Of a stretch of DNA of 19,529 bases, positions 15,174 to 19,529 are shown piece by piece (position 1 is the first letter of the stretch; each line of letters begins with the position of its first letter). This DNA is from Bacteroidales bacterium. Its GTDB lineage: Bacteria > Bacteroidota > Bacteroidia > Bacteroidales > UBA1556. The stretch is taken from positions 1-19,529 of the forward strand of contig JAOZKO010000013.1 of assembly GCA_029935325.1 (NCBI GenBank), written 5' to 3'. Below the pieces are notes generated by a model. That model saw only the letters and a list, made by a program, of their open reading frames with translations. It did not search any database and had not been told where the DNA came from. Made by a program: the position numbers and the translations under genes.

Positions 15174-16949
15174 ATGAAGAATTTGATATCACTATTGATA
15201 ATAGTATTATTATCAGTGCCTATTTTAACAATAGCACAAGATGATAATACGGAAAAGAAAGCTGACTATCTTTGGGATATAAGTGCCAATGTGGGGAGTA
15301 GTTTAATGTGGGGAGACGCTGCTTCTAGTGGTAACCCATTTGCAAGATGGTTTAGTAAGGAGTCAAGTTTTACTGGTGGACTCACCCTTAAGCGTAAATT
15401 ATCAAAATCATTTAGTTTGCAGGTGGCCTTCCAAAAAGGTATGCTTAGCGGTGAACGCTCTGAATGGAGTGATGATTCTCATCCAATAGTTAATTTTAGC
15501 TCAAGATATTTTGATTATCATATTGGTTTAGATGTAGATTTTACATCATTATTTGGTTTTAAACCTGATAGACTTTTGTCTGTTTATGGATTTGCTGGTG
15601 TTGGAATGACGCATTACGATGCTGAAAGTTTTGTGGATGCTTTTCCTAACTCTGCTGTTCAAGCACAAACTTTGATTATCCCTTGGGGTGGTGGACTTCG
15701 CCTTAGGTTAAATGAGCGTTGGAGTATTTATGGTGAAACTAATTTCAGAAACTCCTTTGTTGATGATTTGGATGCCTATATTGGTTCAGGATCGGATGTT
15801 AATGATATATATTCTATTACTGGCATTGGTGTGACTTACAAATTTGGACAAAAGAAAGAGAAGAAACCTAAAGTGGAGATTGCTCCTGTTGAGCCAATTG
15901 ATACTATCGTTGCTGAGGTTTATACTCCAGTTGATGTTGAATATGCTTCCTCAACTCCAAATGAAGCAGAACCTAATACTGAGTATATGGTTAAAACGGT
16001 AATTCAAAAAGGTGATTTAAATGGTAAAGCTACTTATGAATTATCAGTTCCGGAAGATTTTTATATTAGTGAATTAGAAAGTAATGGTGGAATAATAGAG
16101 CAAGATAGTAATTCTGCTAAGGTGGTTTGGGAAGAAATGCCTGAGGGTCAATTGGAAATTAATTATAAACTATCAACTGGTGGTTTAGATAAAGAGAGTT
16201 ATGTTATTACTAGCAACCTCGATTATGAGGAAAATGGTAAGGACATGCATAAGACATATAATAGTAGAATAGCATTAAAGCCTACGGCTATTGCTGTAGT
16301 TGAAACTCCTAAACTTGTTACTGATGAAGTAAAAGAGGGTGGTACAGAGCAAGGCAAAGAGAATGTAGTAGTCGCACCAGTTCCAGTTCCAGTTCCAGTT
16401 GCAGAAACTCCTCCGGCTACAGGTTTAGAATATCGAGTACAAGTTGCAGCAGTTTTTGGTGGAACTACTTCAAAGCGCATGCTTCAAAAGAGATTAGGTT
16501 TAGAGGACGAAGTTAAGGAGGATCCTTATAAGAACTCTTACCGTTATACGGTTGGGAGTTTTACAAGCTATGGTGAAGCAGCTCAACATGCCGCACTTTC
16601 TAAAGTAAAGGGAGCGTATGTAGTTGTGTTTAAAGATGGGGAATATGTTGGAGGATTAGAAAATACCAATACTGATATTATGGATAAGAATGGTATTTAC
16701 CCTGATGGTTCTACATATAAGGTGCAAATTGCAGCTTCAAAGGGACGCACTTATTCAATAGCTAAGCTTGCTTATAAGTATGGATTTAAGGAAAATGAAG
16801 TTACAGAGGATGAGATTGCAGGTTGGTACCAATATACAGTTGGCACGTTCCGTACTGCTGAAGAGGCAAAACAGATGCTTAATGACGTTAAATTGAAAGT
16901 GCCAAAAGCATATGTTGTTAAGTTTGAAGACGGAAAGAGGAGCAAATAA
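15174..16949 (+). CDS. Outer-membrane beta-barrel protein with two SPOR-like domains
   Basis: The 591-residue protein has a signal peptide (about 1–22, ending I-A-Q). A beta-barrel-type region follows (about 32–224: D-I-S-A-N-V-G-S-S-L-M-W-G-D-A, ending I-T-G-I-G-V-T-Y-K-F-G). An extracellular-style beta-sandwich segment comes next (about 270–350, W-E-E-M-P-E-G-x-L-x-I-N-Y), then a Pro-Val-rich linker (400–415). Two SPOR-like repeats end the protein: 418–487 (L-E-Y-R-V-Q-V-A-A … Y-R-Y-T-V-G-S-F) and 514–585 (S-T-Y-K-V-Q-I-A-A … Y-Q-Y-T-V-G-T-F). SPOR domains bind peptidoglycan glycan strands stripped of stem peptides, so it may link the outer membrane to the wall at division or turnover sites. 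It has its own candidate promoter and a terminator 27 bp downstream. The domain calls are mine by pattern; the overall family has no name I know. Confidence 0.85.
   Translation: MKNLISLLIIVLLSVPILTIAQDDNTEKKADYLWDISANVGSSLMWGDAASSGNPFARWFSKESSFTGGLTLKRKLSKSFSLQVAFQKGMLSGERSEWSDDSHPIVNFSSRYFDYHIGLDVDFTSLFGFKPDRLLSVYGFAGVGMTHYDAESFVDAFPNSAVQAQTLIIPWGGGLRLRLNERWSIYGETNFRNSFVDDLDAYIGSGSDVNDIYSITGIGVTYKFGQKKEKKPKVEIAPVEPIDTIVAEVYTPVDVEYASSTPNEAEPNTEYMVKTVIQKGDLNGKATYELSVPEDFYISELESNGGIIEQDSNSAKVVWEEMPEGQLEINYKLSTGGLDKESYVITSNLDYEENGKDMHKTYNSRIALKPTAIAVVETPKLVTDEVKEGGTEQGKENVVVAPVPVPVPVAETPPATGLEYRVQVAAVFGGTTSKRMLQKRLGLEDEVKEDPYKNSYRYTVGSFTSYGEAAQHAALSKVKGAYVVVFKDGEYVGGLENTNTDIMDKNGIYPDGSTYKVQIAASKGRTYSIAKLAYKYGFKENEVTEDEIAGWYQYTVGTFRTAEEAKQMLNDVKLKVPKAYVVKFEDGKRSK
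16377..16400 (+). repeat. Four tandem copies of CCAGTT inside the SPOR/barrel gene
   Basis: Four exact 6-bp units encode the Pro-Val run between the beta-sandwich and the first SPOR-like domain. Because the unit is two codons, gain or loss would change linker length without shifting the frame. Confidence 0.9.
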
Positions 16950-16975
16950 TCTGCCTCTAAAATATATTTAATTGT

Positions 16976-17004
16976 AAAAAAGCCTGCTACTTGCAGGCTT
17001 TTTT
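16976..17004 (+). terminator. Rho-independent terminator of the SPOR/barrel gene
   Basis: The stem AAGCCTGC (16980–16987) / GCAGGCTT (16993–17000) has a 5-nt loop and is followed by a T-run (to 17004). It begins 27 bp behind the stop codon. An A-run on the left makes it formally bidirectional, but the next gene runs the same way. Confidence 0.92.
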
Positions 17005-17079
17005 GTAACTATTTAACACTATTTGCAGTATAACAAATGATTTTTTGTAATTTTATTTCTTAAATAGAATTAGTATTAA

Positions 17080-17087
17080 TATATTTG
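17080..17087 (+). promoter_or_regulatory. Candidate -7 element for the OmpA/TPR lipoprotein gene
   Basis: TATATTTG matches TAnnTTTG exactly and is identical to the element before the gene at 15174. No TTG is present 17–23 bp upstream. The leader to the ATG at 17154 would be about 60 nt. Because a terminator separates the two plus-strand genes, a separate promoter here is needed. Confidence 0.4.
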
Positions 17088-17153
17088 CAAATTATTTGAA
17101 TGCATAAAGAAACAGACGAATTTAATTTTATTAGATAATTTAAACAAATAGAA

Positions 17154-18839
17154 ATGCGTAATTTTAGAACATTATTGGTGATTATGCTTGCCGTTTTTGT
17201 AGCAAGTTGTGGTAGTTTGAAAATGCCAGACCCTTACCATGTTGATCCTAATCCTTTAGTAAATAAAGGCGGAAAAGTTAGTTTTACTGTAAAGGATACA
17301 ATACCTCCTAAGGGATTTCCAAAAAAAGAAGTGGTTAAATTGGAGCCATATTTAAAGTATGAAGGTGGTAGCTTAGCTCTTAAACCAATGCTATTGAAAG
17401 GTGAAAAAGCCGAAGGTGAAGGAACTGTTGTTGATTTTAAACAAGGTGGACCCCTTACTTATACTGACGTTTTTGACTATAAGCCTGAAATGCAGTCCTC
17501 AGAATTATGGGTTAAAGTAACTTCATTAAAAGGTGGTAAAGAAATTGCAATTGCAGACGTGAAGATTGCAGATGGAATTGTTATTACATCTACTCGTGTT
17601 GGTCATGGCGAAAGTGTTCAGTTGGCTGCTCATATGTATCAAAAGGAAACTTTGATTAGCACAACGGCTAAGTTATACTTTGATTATAATAAATCTAACC
17701 TTAATACAAGCCTAAAGCTTAATAAGGACACCAAGAATGAAATGGATTCATTAATGGACTTTATTGGTCTTGGTTGGGAGATTAAAGATATCAATATTGC
17801 TGCATGGGCTTCTCCAGAAGGAGAATTAACACTTAATCAGGAGCTTTCTGATGAACGTGGTGCAACAGCAAAAAAATATATGGAAAAGAACGTTAAGAAG
17901 ATTACAAAATCAAAAGAGGAAAGAACAATTAATGTTTCTGCTAAAGGAGCCGATTATGATGGCTTTATGGCTGCATTAAATGCTTCTGAAATTGCTGATA
18001 AAAATAAAATCTCAAACGTAATTAAGTCACAAGCTAATAGGAATGAAAGAGAACAGCAAATTAGAAATATGACAGTAATCTACAAAGAAGTAGAAGTTAT
18101 GCTTGCTGTTCTGCGTCGTGCTGAGATTTCAGTGACTTGCTTTGAACCAAAGCGTACTGATGCTCAGATTGCTGCTTTATCAACTTCAAACCCTGATTCA
18201 TTATCTGTTCAAGAATTATTATATGCAGCTACTATGACTGAGGATTTTAATACTCAGTTAGCTATTTATAAGTCTGCTATTAAGTATTATGAGCAGTGCT
18301 GGAGAGCATATAATAATGCTGCATCTGTTGATATTAAATTAGGAAATACCGAAGAAGCTGCTCAGTATCTTGAAAAAGCTAATACAATTAAAGCTAGTCA
18401 AGGTGAAGTAGAAAATAATATGGGTGTATTAGCTGCATGGAATAAAGATTATGAAGCTGCTAAAAAACATTATGAAGCTGCACAAAGTGCCGGTATTGAC
18501 GTTAACTATAATATGGGTGTTATTAAAATGATTGATGGTGATTATGCTGGTGCAGAAACTGCTTTTGCAACCAAGAAGTGTGATTATAATTTGGCATTAG
18601 CTCAATTAGAGAATGGTAAAATTGCGGAAGCAACTAAAACATTAGATTGCGCTGAGAAATCAGGTGAGGTTTATTACTTGCTTGCAATTATTGGAGCTAG
18701 AACTAATAATACATCAATGGTTATTGATAACCTAAAGAATGCTATGGATGCAGTTCCTGCTTATAAAAACGAAGCTAAGAATGATAAAGAATTTGTTAAC
18801 TTCGCTACGAATAGCGATTTTATGAGTCTTATTAAATAA
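17154..18839 (+). CDS. Lipoprotein with Ig-like N-terminal part, OmpA-like domain and C-terminal TPRs
   Basis: The 561-residue protein has a lipoprotein signal with lipobox V-A-S-C (C19), so LspA should process it. Residues about 40–160 are beta-rich (L-K-Y-E-G-G-S-L-A-L-K-P-M-L-L-K-G-E, Y-x-D-V-F-x-Y-K-P-E-M). An OmpA-like domain spans about 170–310, with L-Y-F-D-Y-N-K-S-N-L and A-S-P-E-G-E-L-T-L-N-Q-E-L-S-D-E-R-G-A (219–237). The Asp that contacts diaminopimelate in classical OmpA is Ser220 here, while Arg235 is kept; 'A-S-P-E-G' occurs in other Bacteroidota OmpA-like proteins. TPR-type helices fill 350–545 (Y-x-N-A-A-S-V-D-I-K-L-G-N, N-N-M-G-V-L-A-A-W-N, N-Y-N-M-G-V-I-K). It is probably a periplasm-facing lipoprotein that bridges protein partners and the cell wall. 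The gene has a strong terminator 28 bp downstream. Specific function unknown. Confidence 0.88.
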   Translation: MRNFRTLLVIMLAVFVASCGSLKMPDPYHVDPNPLVNKGGKVSFTVKDTIPPKGFPKKEVVKLEPYLKYEGGSLALKPMLLKGEKAEGEGTVVDFKQGGPLTYTDVFDYKPEMQSSELWVKVTSLKGGKEIAIADVKIADGIVITSTRVGHGESVQLAAHMYQKETLISTTAKLYFDYNKSNLNTSLKLNKDTKNEMDSLMDFIGLGWEIKDINIAAWASPEGELTLNQELSDERGATAKKYMEKNVKKITKSKEERTINVSAKGADYDGFMAALNASEIADKNKISNVIKSQANRNEREQQIRNMTVIYKEVEVMLAVLRRAEISVTCFEPKRTDAQIAALSTSNPDSLSVQELLYAATMTEDFNTQLAIYKSAIKYYEQCWRAYNNAASVDIKLGNTEEAAQYLEKANTIKASQGEVENNMGVLAAWNKDYEAAKKHYEAAQSAGIDVNYNMGVIKMIDGDYAGAETAFATKKCDYNLALAQLENGKIAEATKTLDCAEKSGEVYYLLAIIGARTNNTSMVIDNLKNAMDAVPAYKNEAKNDKEFVNFATNSDFMSLIK

Positions 18840-18860
18840 GATTAACAGATATATAATATT

Positions 18861-18891
18861 AAAAAAGGCAACCCATTGGGTTGCCTTTTTT
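18861..18891 (+). terminator. Rho-independent terminator of the OmpA/TPR lipoprotein gene
   Basis: The stem GGCAACCC (18867–18874) / GGGTTGCC (18878–18885) has a 3-nt loop, six A before it and six T after it. The strong GC stem and U-tract lie 21 bp behind the stop. Confidence 0.95.
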
Positions 18892-18915
18892 GGTTTAGCT
18901 TAACTTGATTAGACT

Positions 18916-18956
18916 AAAAAACAAAAGGCGAATCTCAAGATTCGCCTTTTGTTTTA
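18916..18956 (-). terminator. Rho-independent terminator for the converging PLP-enzyme gene (possibly bidirectional)
   Basis: A 14-bp stem, ACAAAAGGCGAATC (18921–18934) / GATTCGCCTTTTGT (18939–18952), has a 4-nt loop. On the minus strand it is followed by a T-rich stretch (complement of 18916–18921). It lies about 100 bp behind the stop of the gene at 19055, with repeat copy B between. On the plus strand it could back up the terminator at 18861. Confidence 0.85.
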
Positions 18957-18975
18957 TCAATAAACTTTATAATTA

Positions 18976-19053
18976 TTTTCAGACACTTCTGCCTTTTTGG
19001 TTCGGGGCAAAAAGTGACTGAAAAACATTATATGAGGTTTTCTGAATGAACTT
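18976..19053 (-). repeat. Dispersed hairpin repeat, copy B (3' UTR of the PLP-enzyme gene)
   Basis: The stem is TTTTCAGACACTT (18976–18988) / AAGTGACTGAAAA (19012–19024) with one mismatch, extended by TGCC (18990–18993) / GGCA (19006–19009). The conserved tail then runs to within 1 bp of the stop codon of the minus-strand gene. It shares 16 consecutive bases, AAAAAGTGACTGAAAA, with copy A (11503–11518). Here it lies between the stop codon and a terminator, so it should be transcribed as part of the 3' UTR. Confidence 0.75.
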
Positions 19054-19054
19054 T

Positions 19055-19529
19055 TTAAAGAGAATTATAACACTCTTCAATGGTTTTAAATGTAGCTTCA
19101 ATATCATCATCTAATCCAACAGAAAAACGTACTAGACCTTCAGAAAGACCCATCTTCTTTTGATCTTCTTCAGGTACTTCAGATGATGTGCTTTTGCCCG
19201 AATTACTAAATAGTGTCCGGAAGTAACCTAAACTTACAGCTAAATAACCTACGTTATTTTCCTGCATCAGTGTCATAAATTTACTTGCTCTTTCAGCAGT
19301 ATGCAAGTCAATGGCAATCATTCCACCAAAACCATATTTATAGTTCATCTGAGATCTCATGATGTCACAATAAGGATTATCCTCTAATCCTGGATAAATA
19401 GATTTTAAACCAATTTCATTAAATCGCTTGGCAAGATATGCTGCATTGGAACTATGTTGCTTCATACGAATCGGAAGTGTATAAAGATTCTTCTGAATAT
19501 TACTAGCACGGAAGGAATCTAATACACCT
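19055..19529 (-). CDS. C-terminal part of a PLP-dependent Cys/Met-metabolism (trans-sulfuration) enzyme
   Basis: The reading frame stays open to the right edge, so the gene continues outside the window. The ATG at 19465 is internal, because the codons before it give L-D-S-F-R-A-S-N-I-Q-K-N-L-Y-T-L-P-I-R-M, matching the family's 'L-x-x-L-P-x-R-M-x-x-H-S-x-N-A' region. The visible 157 residues hold this segment, the Y-P-G-L-E-D-N-P-Y stretch, the G-F-G-G-M-I-A-I-D region and the end motif G-L-V-R-F-S-V-G-L-D-D-D, which corresponds to the 'LVRxSVGxE' signature. The enzyme could be a methionine gamma-lyase, cystathionine gamma-synthase/lyase or O-acylhomoserine sulfhydrylase. The PLP-binding lysine and the substrate-defining residues lie outside. 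The S-T-S-S-E-V-P-E-E-D-Q-K variant near the C-terminus is, from memory, seen in a Bacteroidota branch. Confidence 0.88.
   Translation of the reverse strand, partial: GVLDSFRASNIQKNLYTLPIRMKQHSSNAAYLAKRFNEIGLKSIYPGLEDNPYCDIMRSQMNYKYGFGGMIAIDLHTAERASKFMTLMQENNVGYLAVSLGYFRTLFSNSGKSTSSEVPEEDQKKMGLSEGLVRFSVGLDDDIEATFKTIEECYNSL

Noticed and set aside
16223..16480. Minus-strand ORF rich in Thr/Gly opposite the SPOR/barrel gene
   Set aside because: Its composition is the antisense of the Pro-Val repeat and SPOR region; no supporting promoter or homology.
19055..19465. A complete small protein starting at 19465
   Set aside because: Upstream codons continue the conserved trans-sulfuration enzyme sequence to the window edge, so the Met is internal.

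Overview
The window looks like a chromosomal segment of an AT-rich member of the Bacteroidota, with mostly housekeeping and cell-envelope genes. The evidence is a secreted PKD protein with a type IX secretion (T9SS) C-terminal tail, a DUF3822–rsmD gene pair, a long eukaryal-like IleRS, an LspA with the Bacteroidota insert, and promoters matching TTG–N19–TAnnTTTG. No rRNA, tRNA, CRISPR array, insertion sequence or phage gene was seen. The genus cannot be fixed from this sequence.

Left part (1–1920, plus strand): the end of an unnamed Bacteroidota family protein, a DUF3822 protein, and rsmD (16S rRNA methyltransferase). The last two overlap by 14 bp and both start with TTG. They converge on the next block with only 16 bp between the stop codons.

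Minus-strand block (1937–6320), read right to left: a small secreted TPR protein, an ECF sigma factor, a protein with an anti-sigma-like N-terminus, one membrane helix, a linker of about 215 residues and a C-terminal outer-membrane beta-barrel, and the secreted PKD/T9SS protein. Sigma and anti-sigma genes overlap by 4 bp (ATGA). This is the most interesting region. It resembles the 'dual membrane-spanning anti-sigma' arrangement reported in Bacteroides, a one-protein signalling line from outer membrane to cytoplasmic sigma factor, here with two secreted companion proteins.

Upstream of it lies a compact minus-strand operon, ileS–dksA/traR-like–lspA (6514–11048). A 511-bp gene-free gap follows, then a long-chain acyl-CoA synthetase gene (11560–13458, minus).

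Right part (13635–18839): three envelope genes. An OmpA-type barrel protein (minus) is divergent from a beta-barrel protein with two SPOR-like domains (plus), which is followed by a lipoprotein with an OmpA-like domain and TPRs (plus). All three probably connect outer membrane and peptidoglycan, and each has a recognisable promoter element or terminator. At the right edge is the C-terminal part of a PLP-dependent Cys/Met-metabolism enzyme (minus).

Two copies of an uncatalogued hairpin repeat (11459–11547 and 18976–19053) sit directly behind the stop codons of two minus-strand genes. Their stems show a compensatory change, which suggests a conserved RNA or DNA structure.
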